Source: AC-32 sp036265535 (GTDB lineage: Bacteria > Actinomycetota > Thermoleophilia > Gaiellales > Gaiellaceae). From it: a stretch of 16,702 nucleotides of DNA. The notes below the pieces were generated by a model. The model ran no database searches. It had not been told where the DNA came from and worked only from the letters and a program-made list of their open reading frames with translations. Of this stretch, positions 1-7,549 are shown piece after piece. Both the position numbers and the translations under genes were made by a program. The first letter of the stretch is position 1. Every line of letters starts with the position of its first letter. The stretch covers positions 1 to 16,702 of the forward strand of contig DATAOV010000031.1 in NCBI GenBank assembly GCA_036265535.1, given 5' to 3'.

Positions 1-25
1 CCCGAACCCCTGTCAATCAGCGGTG

Positions 26-1069
26 TCAGGCGGGGTCGATTACGGATACTCCTGGCAGCTCTTTGCCTTCCAGGAGCTCGAGCGCCGCGCCTCCGCCGGT
101 CGACGCCCAGGAGACCTGGTCCGTCAGTCCGAGCTCGTTCAGCGCGCGGATCGAGTCGGCGCCGCCGACGACCGAGAAGGCATCCGCGCCGGCGACGGCC
201 TCCGCGACCGCCTTCGTGCCCTCCGCGAACCGGGGCCATTCGAACACGCCCATCGGCCCATTCCAGAAGATCGTCCTCGCCTTCGCGATCTCTTGCGCGA
301 ACGCCTCACGCGTCTCCGGGCCGATGTCGAGCCCGAGCCACCCGGCCGGAAGCTCGTCGTACGGCACCACCCTCGTTTCCGCCTCCGCCACGAAGACTGC
401 CGCCGCGACCACGTCCTGCGGGAGCTCGACCGGAAAGCCGAGCGGGCTCGACAGGCGGAGCTCCTCGGCCATCTTGCCGCCGACGAGAACGGTGTCGGCG
501 TGCCCTCCGAGGTTCCGTAGCACGCCCAGCTTGTCCTCGACCTTGGCGCCGCCGGAGATGAGCACGAACGGGCGCTCGACCTCGCCCAGGAGCTTCCCGA
601 GCTCCTCCAGCTCGCGTTCCAACAGGAGCCCGGCGTAGGCCGGAAGGATCTTCGCGACGCCGACCGTCGAGGCGTGTGCCCGGTGCACCGAGCCGAAGGC
701 GTCCTGGACGAACAGGTCGCGCCCTTCGCCGAGCTTCCGCGCGAAACCGGGGTCGTCCTTCGTCTCGCCCGGGTCGAAGCGCGTGTTCTCGAGCACGTCA
801 ATCCGCTCGTCGGGAAGCAGCTCGCGCAGCCGCCTCGCCACCGGAGTCATCGAGAACGCCGGGTCGGGGCCCTTCGGCCGGCCGAGGTGCGAGCAGACAG
901 CCACCTCCGCGGCATCGTGCTCGAGCAGGTATTCGAGCGTCGGCAGCGCCTTGCGGATCCGAGTGTCGTCCGCGACGCGGCCGTTCTCGAGCGGCACGTT
1001 CAGATCGGCGCGCACGAGCACGTTCTTGCCCCCGACCTCGGCCTTCCGGACGGAGCGCGGCCGGTGCAA
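26..1069 (-). CDS. pgk: Phosphoglycerate kinase (compact form)
   Basis: Cytosolic glycolytic kinase that transfers phosphate between 1,3-bisphosphoglycerate and ADP. Visible family motifs: RADLNVP (19-25), SHLGRPKG (60-67), LENTRF (93-98), DAFGSVHRAHAST (123-135), GGAKVEDKLGVL (173-184), WNGPMGVFEW (269-278) and STGGGAALELLEGKELPG near the C-terminus. The protein is 347 aa, against roughly 385-400 aa for most bacterial PGKs. The missing length lies in two places: before LENTRF, where the usual stretch between the first helices and this strand is cut down, and after GGKMAEEL (198-204). The usual GGGD-S/T loop reads GGADS (302-306). The start is TTG, 4 nt after the gap stop, with no clear Shine-Dalgarno, so translation is probably coupled to gap. 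The stop is TGA at 26-28, so the gene is complete. tpiA would be expected beyond the left edge. Confidence 0.95.
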   Translation of the reverse strand: MHRPRSVRKAEVGGKNVLVRADLNVPLENGRVADDTRIRKALPTLEYLLEHDAAEVAVCSHLGRPKGPDPAFSMTPVARRLRELLPDERIDVLENTRFDPGETKDDPGFARKLGEGRDLFVQDAFGSVHRAHASTVGVAKILPAYAGLLLERELEELGKLLGEVERPFVLISGGAKVEDKLGVLRNLGGHADTVLVGGKMAEELRLSSPLGFPVELPQDVVAAAVFVAEAETRVVPYDELPAGWLGLDIGPETREAFAQEIAKARTIFWNGPMGVFEWPRFAEGTKAVAEAVAGADAFSVVGGADSIRALNELGLTDQVSWASTGGGAALELLEGKELPGVSVIDPA

Positions 1070-1073
1070 GTGC

Positions 1074-2099
1074 CTAGGCGGAGATCTCGGCGGGCAGCGT
1101 CGCCCCGACCTTCGCGACGAGGTCGACGAGCCGGCACGAGTAGCCCCACTCGTTGTCGTACCAGCCGAAGACCTTGACCATGGTCCCGTTCGCCATCGTC
1201 AGGTCGCTGTCGACGATGCACGAGTACGACGAGTGCTGGATGTCGGTCGAGACGAGCGCCTCGTCGGAGTACCGCATGATCCCCTCGAAGCGGCCCCTGT
1301 CGGCCTGCGAGCGGTAGGCCTGGTTGACCTCCTCGACGCTGACCTGGCGGCCGAGGCGGCAGACGAGGTCGGTGATCGATCCGGTCGGCACCGGCGCGCG
1401 CATCGACATCCCGTCGACCTTGCCCTTGAGATCCGGCATCACGAGCCCGATCGCCTTCGCCGCACCGGTCGAGGTCGGGATCAGGTTGATCGCGGCGGCA
1501 CGCGCGCGCCGCAGGTCCTTGTGCGGCAGGTCGAGGATCTGCTGGTCGTTCGTGTACGCGTGGATCGTCGTCATGAAGCCCTGCTCGATCGTGAACTCGT
1601 CGTGCAGGACCTTGGCGAGCGGGGCGACGCAGTTCGTCGTGCAGGAGGCATTCGAGATCACGTGGTGTGACTCGGGCTCGTACACGTCCTCGTTGACGCC
1701 GAGCACAATCGTCACGTCGGGATCGGTGGCCGGCGCCGAGATGACGACCTTCTTCGCGCCGGCCTCGAGGTGCTTCCCGGCGTCCGCCCGCGTGGTGAAG
1801 AGGCCGGTCGACTCGATCACCACGTCCACTCCGAGCTCGCCCCAGCCGAGATTCGCCGGATCGCGTTCGGCGAGGATCTTGATCTCGTGGCCCTCGACGG
1901 AGATCGTGCCTTCGCCGGCCGAGACCTCCTTGCCGAGCGGCCCCAGGACGGAGTCGTACTTGAGCAGGTGCGCCATGGTGGCGGCGTCGCCGAGATCGTT
2001 GGCCGCGACCACCTCGAAGTCCCCGCCTCGCTGAAGGTGCGCTCTGAAGAAGTTGCGCCCGATTCGCCCGAAACCGTTGATCCCAACTCGAATAGCCAC
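1074..2099 (-). CDS. gap: Glyceraldehyde-3-phosphate dehydrogenase, type I
   Basis: Cytosolic enzyme that oxidises glyceraldehyde-3-phosphate to 1,3-bisphosphoglycerate with NAD and phosphate. The 341-aa protein begins VAIRVGINGFGRIGR, the Rossmann dinucleotide-binding motif. The catalytic Cys153 is in NASCTTNC and the partner His180 in TTIHAYTND, the usual 27-residue spacing. Asp35 (AANDL) at the end of strand 2 favours NAD over NADP. The C-terminus has the typical WYDNEWGYSCRLVDL. I chose the GTG at 2097-2099 because GGGGAGG lies just upstream and the family motif starts immediately after; an open frame continues 22 codons further upstream but adds no conserved sequence. It is the first gene of a gap-pgk operon, divergent from the Vps62-like gene. 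Confidence 0.97.
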   Translation of the reverse strand: MAIRVGINGFGRIGRNFFRAHLQRGGDFEVVAANDLGDAATMAHLLKYDSVLGPLGKEVSAGEGTISVEGHEIKILAERDPANLGWGELGVDVVIESTGLFTTRADAGKHLEAGAKKVVISAPATDPDVTIVLGVNEDVYEPESHHVISNASCTTNCVAPLAKVLHDEFTIEQGFMTTIHAYTNDQQILDLPHKDLRRARAAAINLIPTSTGAAKAIGLVMPDLKGKVDGMSMRAPVPTGSITDLVCRLGRQVSVEEVNQAYRSQADRGRFEGIMRYSDEALVSTDIQHSSYSCIVDSDLTMANGTMVKVFGWYDNEWGYSCRLVDLVAKVGATLPAEISA

Positions 2100-2125
2100 C
2101 GCGCCTCCCCGTTGCTTTCGCGTCG

Positions 2126-2131
2126 AGTCTA
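2126..2131 (-). promoter_or_regulatory. Candidate -10 element of the gap-pgk operon
   Basis: On the minus strand this reads TAGACT, a TAnnnT-type actinobacterial -10. It would start transcription near 2119 and give a leader of about 20 nt that contains the GGGGAGG Shine-Dalgarno. I see no good -35 hexamer at 16-18 bp spacing. Placement is by pattern only. Confidence 0.4.
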
Positions 2132-2166
2132 ACGGCGTCGACGCTCGCGCCACGGCAGCGCGCACG

Positions 2167-2183
2167 GGGTGACAGGATCACCC
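2167..2183 (+). promoter_or_regulatory. Hairpin presenting a Shine-Dalgarno in its loop
   Basis: GGGTGA and TCACCC form a perfect 6-bp stem around a 5-nt loop CAGGA, ending 3 nt before the ATG at 2187. The loop contains AGGA, the only Shine-Dalgarno-like sequence for that start. The same bases (CAGGAT, 2173-2178) could instead be a degenerate -10 for a leaderless start at 2187. Sequence alone does not separate the two readings. Confidence 0.35.
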
Positions 2184-2186
2184 TTC

Positions 2187-4127
2187 ATGCGCCGGGCCCA
2201 CGGTCTCGCGACGTTAGCCCGGCGGGCCCTCCTCGGGCTGCTGGCGACCGGCATGCTCGCCTGCTGTCCGACTGCGGCCGCGAGCCTGGCCGACGAGCAC
2301 GCGCTCGCCGAGCGCTACGCCCCGGTCGTCCGGCTGGTCGAGCAGAAGGAGGAGTGCGGGCCGGGCGAGCCCTACGAGCCGATGGACGTCAACGCGCTCT
2401 TCGGCGGGCCGACGGTCGCGCTCCGAGGTCCGTGGAATCCGTCCGACCTCGTCAAGATCGGCCCGACCGCGAAGGATCTCTCCCGGGGCCTCTACGAGTA
2501 CCACCTCGACTTCCCCGGGAACGCCCTCGAACCGGGTTGTTCCTACGAGCGCTGGGCGCGGCGCATCACGAAGGGGCATGAGCCGACGGTGTATGCGCAT
2601 GTCGTCGGCGATCCGCACCACCCGGGGAAGCTCGCGCTCCAGTACTGGCTCTTCTACGCCTACAACGACTGGAACAACCTGCACGAAGGCGACTGGGAGA
2701 TGATCCAGCTCGACTTCGCGGCCGAGGACGCCCGTCAGGCCCTGGCAGGCCGGCCGCAGGCGGTGGGCTACAGCCAGCACGAAGGGGCGGAGCGGGCCGA
2801 CTGGGGCGACGACAAGCTCGACCTCGTCGACGGCACGCATCCGGTCGTCTATCCCGCGGCCGGCTCCCACGCCAACTTCTTCCGCGAGGGCCTCTTTCTG
2901 GGGCGCTCGGCCGAGCAGGGTGTCGGTTGCGACAACACGACCGGGCCGCACGACGACCTGCGTCCGGTCGTCGCGACGATCCCCGGCGATGGTACACAGG
3001 CCCTCGCTGCCTTTCCGTGGATCGGCTTCCAGGGCCGCTGGGGCGAGCTCCAGCCCGCCTTCTACAACGGGCCCACGGGGCCGAACCTCAAGACCCAGTG
3101 GACCGAGCCGATCCAGTGGTCGGAAGGCTGGCGCGACAAGAGCTTCACCGTCCCGACGGGAAGCATGTTCGGGACCGCCGCGACCGACTTCTTCTGCCGC
3201 GCGATCGGCACCGGCTCGAGGGCTCTCGTCCGGCTCGTCAACAGGCCGCTCGAGTTCGCCCTGATCCTCGCGGCGCTCGCGCTCCTGCTCCTCTATGCCC
3301 TCTCACGCACCTCATGGCGGCCCTTTACGCCCTTCCGCCTCGCACGCCGTCGCGCGTGGGGCCAGACGCTCGCTGCCTCGGCACGCATGTACATCGGCAA
3401 CCTGCCCCTTGTGCTCGGCATCGGGGTGCTGTTCGTCCCGGTCTCCCTGCTCGTAGCCCTCCTGCAGGCACTCGTCCTGCACGGGACGAGCATCCTCGGC
3501 GTCCAGACCGGCGACGAGAGCAGCGGGATCCTCGCCTTCTTCGTGGTCGCCATCGGGACCGCGCTCACCCTGCTCGGGCTCGGCTTCGTCCAGGCGGCGA
3601 CGGCGCAGGCGCTCGTCGAGATCGACCGCGGCCGGGCGATCGGGCCGCTGAAGGCCTACCGTCTCGCGAGCGACAGCGTGCGGCCGCTCCTGGGCGCGCT
3701 GTTCGTCGCCGTCGTGGTCGTCTCGCTCCTCGCCAGCTCGCTCTACCTGATCCCGATCGCGATCTGGCTCGCCGCGCGCTGGGCCCTGATCGCGCCCGCG
3801 ATCGAGCTCGACGACCTGACCGCGATCGAGGGCCTCCGGCGCAGCAGCCGCCTCGTGCGCGGCAAGTGGCTGAAGGTCGCGTCGCTGGTCGTGGTCGGCG
3901 CCCTGCTCGCGATCGTCGCCGGGCCGCTCATCGGCGTGCTGCTGATCCTCGTGACCGACGCCCCCTTCTGGCTCGTCAACGTCGTCGCCGGCCTCGTCTA
4001 CGTGCTGACGATGCCGCTCGTTGCGATCACGACGGCGTACGTCTACTTCGACCGCAGAGTCGACGGCGAGCTGGCCGGCGAGAGCCAGCCCGGCGTCCTG
4101 CCCGCCGAGATCGAGCTCTCGAGCTAA
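2187..4127 (+). CDS. Vps62/DUF946-like exported domain fused to a polytopic membrane domain
   Basis: 646 aa. Residues 1-32 look like a signal peptide (RR near the start, hydrophobic LLGLLATGMLACC, then AAAS); MLAC is only a poor lipobox. Residues about 36-330 resemble the Vps62-related (DUF946) family: YAPVVRL, LQYWLFYAYNDWNNLHEGDWEM, VGYSQHEGAE and HPVVYPAAGSHANFF, rich in Trp, His and acidic residues. The C-terminal half has about six hydrophobic segments (353-373, 405-433, 446-475, 500-536, 563-590, 594-620) with a short charged tail, like bacterial membrane domains that accompany phosphodiesterases. The biochemical role is unknown; the topology puts the Vps62-like part outside the membrane. 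ATG 2187 is preferred over GTG 2169 because AGGA precedes it and the RR of the signal follows at once. Monocistronic and divergent from gap. Confidence 0.8.
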   Translation: MRRAHGLATLARRALLGLLATGMLACCPTAAASLADEHALAERYAPVVRLVEQKEECGPGEPYEPMDVNALFGGPTVALRGPWNPSDLVKIGPTAKDLSRGLYEYHLDFPGNALEPGCSYERWARRITKGHEPTVYAHVVGDPHHPGKLALQYWLFYAYNDWNNLHEGDWEMIQLDFAAEDARQALAGRPQAVGYSQHEGAERADWGDDKLDLVDGTHPVVYPAAGSHANFFREGLFLGRSAEQGVGCDNTTGPHDDLRPVVATIPGDGTQALAAFPWIGFQGRWGELQPAFYNGPTGPNLKTQWTEPIQWSEGWRDKSFTVPTGSMFGTAATDFFCRAIGTGSRALVRLVNRPLEFALILAALALLLLYALSRTSWRPFTPFRLARRRAWGQTLAASARMYIGNLPLVLGIGVLFVPVSLLVALLQALVLHGTSILGVQTGDESSGILAFFVVAIGTALTLLGLGFVQAATAQALVEIDRGRAIGPLKAYRLASDSVRPLLGALFVAVVVVSLLASSLYLIPIAIWLAARWALIAPAIELDDLTAIEGLRRSSRLVRGKWLKVASLVVVGALLAIVAGPLIGVLLILVTDAPFWLVNVVAGLVYVLTMPLVAITTAYVYFDRRVDGELAGESQPGVLPAEIELSS

Positions 4128-4133
4128 CCCCCG

Positions 4134-4163
4134 ACGTTTCTCACTTTCAAACGTGTAGTTTTT
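4134..4163 (+). terminator. Probable intrinsic terminator after the Vps62-like gene
   Basis: ACGTTT (4134-4139) pairs with AAACGT (4149-4154) around a 9-nt loop, followed 4 nt later by five T (4159-4163). The position, 6 nt past the stop, fits a terminator. The stem is short and AT-rich. The sequence TTTCTCAC occurs at 4137-4144 and again at 4161-4168, a direct repeat framing the hairpin. Confidence 0.5.
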
Positions 4164-4181
4164 CTCACCCGGCGTACGTAA

Positions 4182-4326
4182 TACTCTTGCCCGGCGGGTT
4201 CGCGCTCGTCCGGCGATGGATTCAGACCCCGTCCGTCGCCAAGGTCCGGAGCGCGACAATGCGGAGGGGGAGGTCGTCCTCGGAGCTTCCCCTCCGGCCC
4301 GCCAGCTCCGCTGGAGGGCCGGAGGG
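4182..4326 (+). other. Structured intergenic segment, possible small RNA
   Basis: Three stems occur in order. TCGCGCTC (4200-4207) pairs perfectly with GAGCGCGA (4249-4256). Inside it, GGCGATGGAT (4212-4221) pairs with GTCCGTCGCC (4231-4240), 10 bp that need two G-U wobbles if read as plus-strand RNA. A second long hairpin spans 4290-4326: an 11-bp arm, a G/A mismatch, CCAGC/GCTGG, and a 3-nt loop. A TAnnnT element (TACTCT, 4182-4187) lies about 13 nt before the first stem and could be a -10. There is no T-run after the last hairpin and no convincing protein frame. Whether it is transcribed is unknown. Confidence 0.35.
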
Positions 4327-4389
4327 TATGAACGGGCGCACGGGCCAAGCCCGCACGCCCTCTCATGGTCGGCATCGCAAGCGATGCCT
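4316..4389 (+). repeat. REP-like palindromic repeat, copy 1
   Basis: A 74-bp unit starting GGGCCGG and ending GCGATGCCT. It contains two hairpin-forming parts. One is GGGCG-CA-CGGGC, a short loop, then GCCCG-CA-CGCCC. The other is the perfect palindrome GGCATCGC/GCGATGCC (4371-4388). Its first ten bases are also the 3' arm of the strong hairpin at 4290-4326. It matches copy 2 except for a divergent 8-9 nt block after GGGCCGG, one single-base indel and two substitutions in the spacer between the hairpins. Confidence 0.8.
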
Positions 4390-4413
4390 CCGCGGCCGCT
4401 CACGCCCGTGGGC

Positions 4414-4487
4414 GGGCCGGTCGGGCGTAAACGGGCGCACGGGCAAGCCCGCACGCCCTCTCACGGGCGGCATCGCAAGCGATGCCT
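4414..4487 (+). repeat. REP-like palindromic repeat, copy 2
   Basis: Same two-hairpin unit as copy 1, in the same orientation and offset by 98 bp, with the GGCATCGC/GCGATGCC palindrome at 4469-4486. The 24 bp between the copies contain a further small palindrome (CGCCC-GT-GGGCG, 4403-4414). No transposase lies nearby, so this resembles a REP/MITE-type non-coding repeat rather than an insertion sequence. Confidence 0.8.
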
Positions 4488-4488
4488 T

Positions 4489-4505
4489 GGCAGCGCGCCG
4501 CTGCC
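4489..4505 (-). terminator. Hairpin just past the whiA stop, possible U-less terminator
   Basis: GGCAGCG and CGCTGCC form a perfect 7-bp stem with a 3-nt loop, 4 nt beyond the whiA stop. There is no T tract on the minus strand after it. The GGCATCGC/GCGATGCC palindrome of repeat copy 2 follows at once, giving tandem hairpins. Termination is inferred from position and structure only. Confidence 0.4.
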
Positions 4506-4509
4506 CGGG

Positions 4510-5430
4510 TTAACGCTGCGCCAACCGCACGAGCGTGCGGAGGCGTCGATGAGCGGTCGCCTTGCTGACTGCGGGGGTGCATTTCTGGCCGAGCTCCCGC
4601 AAGGAGAGCGACGGGTGCTTCAACCTGAGCTCGGCGAGCTCGCGCAGTGGAGGCGAGAGCTCGTCGAGGCGCCGGGCGCGCTCGAGGCGCCGCAACGCCT
4701 CGAGCTGAACGTGGGCTGCACGCCCCGCACGCACGAGGTTGGCGTGGTCGGCGTTCGCCAGGCGGTTCGCCCTGGCCTTGGTCGCTCCGAGCACGGCGCG
4801 CTCCTGCAGGACGAGCGCGGCGTCGTTGGCCCCCGCGGTCGCCAGCACCCCGGCGATGCGGTCGATGCCCTTCGCATAGGCGAGCGCGTGGTCGCCGCGC
4901 TCGATGACTCCGAGCTCTGCGCCCTCGCTCGCCGCGGCCGCTGCGATCGCCTCCGCGCCCGAACGGCTCTCGCTGCGGATCTCGAGATGAGGCGAAGGTG
5001 GCGGGCTGACCGAGCCGGCCGCGAGGAGCGCCCCGCGAAGGAATGCGGCGCGGCAGCACGAGCGCGAGAGGACGCGCTTTGGCGTCCGCTCACGCGGCAC
5101 GTGTCGAGCGTCGACGACACCTGCCTGCTCGAGCACCTCGAGCGCTCGCGGCCCGCCGTCGACGTGGAGCTGATACCGCGTCTCCCGGCCGAAGGCATGC
5201 CGCCGATACGTGCGGATCTCGGAGCTGACGCCGAAGGCGCGTACCAGTGCGAAGGCCCGCCTGGCAACGCCCGCGCTCGCCAGGTCGAGGTGGAGGCTCA
5301 CCTCGCCGCGGCCGAGCAGATGCATGCGCCCGGCGTAGCGGACGAGCGCCGAGAGCTCGGCCAGGCGGTCGCAGTCGCGAGCGGGCGCGATCGCGGCGAG
5401 CTCGCCGCGCACGTCGTCAGAGAACGGCAT
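4510..5430 (-). CDS. whiA: Sporulation/cell-division regulator WhiA
   Basis: DNA-binding regulator conserved in Gram-positive bacteria; in Streptomyces it controls sporulation septation genes, and in Bacillus it affects cell division. The 306-aa protein has the bipartite family layout: an N-terminal homing-endonuclease-like domain (about 1-215) with SRSCCRAAFLRGALLAAGSV (122-141), and KARANRLANADHANL (218-232) leading to a C-terminal helix-turn-helix around LSLRELGQKC...SKATAHRRLRTL (275-300). It has lost no obvious domain. The ATG at 5428-5430 has a GGAG Shine-Dalgarno about 8 nt upstream inside the 3' end of ogt, overlapping that gene by 14 nt, so translation is probably coupled. In most actinobacteria whiA sits directly after rapZ-yvcK and before gap-pgk. 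Here its upstream neighbour is ogt, while gap lies 2.4 kb downstream. Confidence 0.93.
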   Translation of the reverse strand: MPFSDDVRGELAAIAPARDCDRLAELSALVRYAGRMHLLGRGEVSLHLDLASAGVARRAFALVRAFGVSSEIRTYRRHAFGRETRYQLHVDGGPRALEVLEQAGVVDARHVPRERTPKRVLSRSCCRAAFLRGALLAAGSVSPPPSPHLEIRSESRSGAEAIAAAAASEGAELGVIERGDHALAYAKGIDRIAGVLATAGANDAALVLQERAVLGATKARANRLANADHANLVRAGRAAHVQLEALRRLERARRLDELSPPLRELAELRLKHPSLSLRELGQKCTPAVSKATAHRRLRTLVRLAQR

Positions 5431-5872
5431 GCTCGAGCTCCAGTAGGCGCCGCTTGTACCCAACGCCGAGGGAGCCGTACGACCCGAGGCCGCCGGCGGC
5501 GACGACGCGGTGGCACGGAACGATCAGCGGGAAGCGGTTGGACGCACACACTGAACCCGCCGCCCGCTGGGCGTTGGGGTGGCCTGCGAGCGCCGCCACC
5601 TCGCCGTAGGTCGCGGTCTCGCCGTACGGGATGCTCCGCATCACCTCCAGGGCAGCTCGCTGGAACGACGTACACCAGTCCAGCTCGAGCTCGACGTCGC
5701 CGAACTCGTCGCGGTCGCCGCGGAAGTAGCGGCGGATGCGCTCGGCCAGCGGATGCTCGCCGGCAGCGCCCTTCCTCGCCCACGGAAGCTCGTGCCAGGC
5801 CAGGAGCCCGTCCGCGAAGACGAGCTCGCCTGTTCCCCAGCCATCCACGTCGTAGGTGACCCGCTCGACCAT
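5417..5872 (-). CDS. ogt: Methylated-DNA--protein-cysteine methyltransferase
   Basis: Suicide repair protein that moves the alkyl group from O6-alkylguanine (and O4-alkylthymine) to its own cysteine. The 151-aa protein has the active-site motif VPCHRVV (118-124; Cys120), the helix-turn-helix and Arg-finger region TSFQRAALEVMRSIPYGETATYGEVAALAGHPNAQRAAG (68-106), and the C-terminal GLGSYGSLGVGYKRRLLELE. A short N-terminal domain precedes these; there is no Ada-type AraC domain. The ATG at 5870-5872 is chosen because family homology begins there. GGGAG directly abuts the ATG, too close to act as a normal Shine-Dalgarno, and a TAnnnT -10 lies 7 nt upstream, so the mRNA may be leaderless. It is the first gene of the ogt-whiA pair and divergent from pruA by 24 bp. 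ogt is used as a generic family symbol. Confidence 0.92.
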   Translation of the reverse strand: MVERVTYDVDGWGTGELVFADGLLAWHELPWARKGAAGEHPLAERIRRYFRGDRDEFGDVELELDWCTSFQRAALEVMRSIPYGETATYGEVAALAGHPNAQRAAGSVCASNRFPLIVPCHRVVAAGGLGSYGSLGVGYKRRLLELEHAVL

Positions 5873-5879
5873 CTCCCGA

Positions 5880-5889
5880 ATCGTAGAAT
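5880..5889. promoter_or_regulatory. Bidirectional -10 shared by ogt and pruA
   Basis: Minus strand TACGAT (plus 5880-5885) and plus strand TAGAAT (5884-5889) overlap by the same TA. Exactly 7 nt separate each element from its start codon (5873-5879 and 5890-5896). That spacing places both transcription starts at or next to the ATGs, which predicts leaderless mRNAs in both directions. No good -35 is visible on either side. Confidence 0.55.
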
Positions 5890-5896
5890 CCGGACG

Positions 5897-7545
<1,649 letters not shown>

Positions 7546-7549
<4 letters not shown>

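Noticed and set aside
2101..2165. Upstream extension of gap by 22 residues
   Set aside because: The extension is not conserved-looking and lies upstream of the GGGGAGG/GTG pair that fits the canonical N-terminus.
2169..2186. GTG at 2169 as start of the Vps62-like gene
   Set aside because: It would add MTGSPF before the RR signal start, has no Shine-Dalgarno and lies within the hairpin stem; ATG 2187 is the better choice.
4137..4168. TTTCTCAC direct repeats as ends or target-site duplication of an insertion element
   Set aside because: The copies are 24 bp apart and flank only a terminator-like hairpin; there is no element between them.
4316..4487. CRISPR array
   Set aside because: Only two units, 98 bp apart, each with internal hairpins, without regular spacers and with no cas genes nearby.
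4216..5859. Long plus-strand open frame (547 codons) opposite whiA and ogt
   Set aside because: It is antisense to two genes with clear family motifs, is rich in Arg/Ala/Gly, begins inside the hairpin island and shows no domain. It is a typical GC-rich shadow frame.
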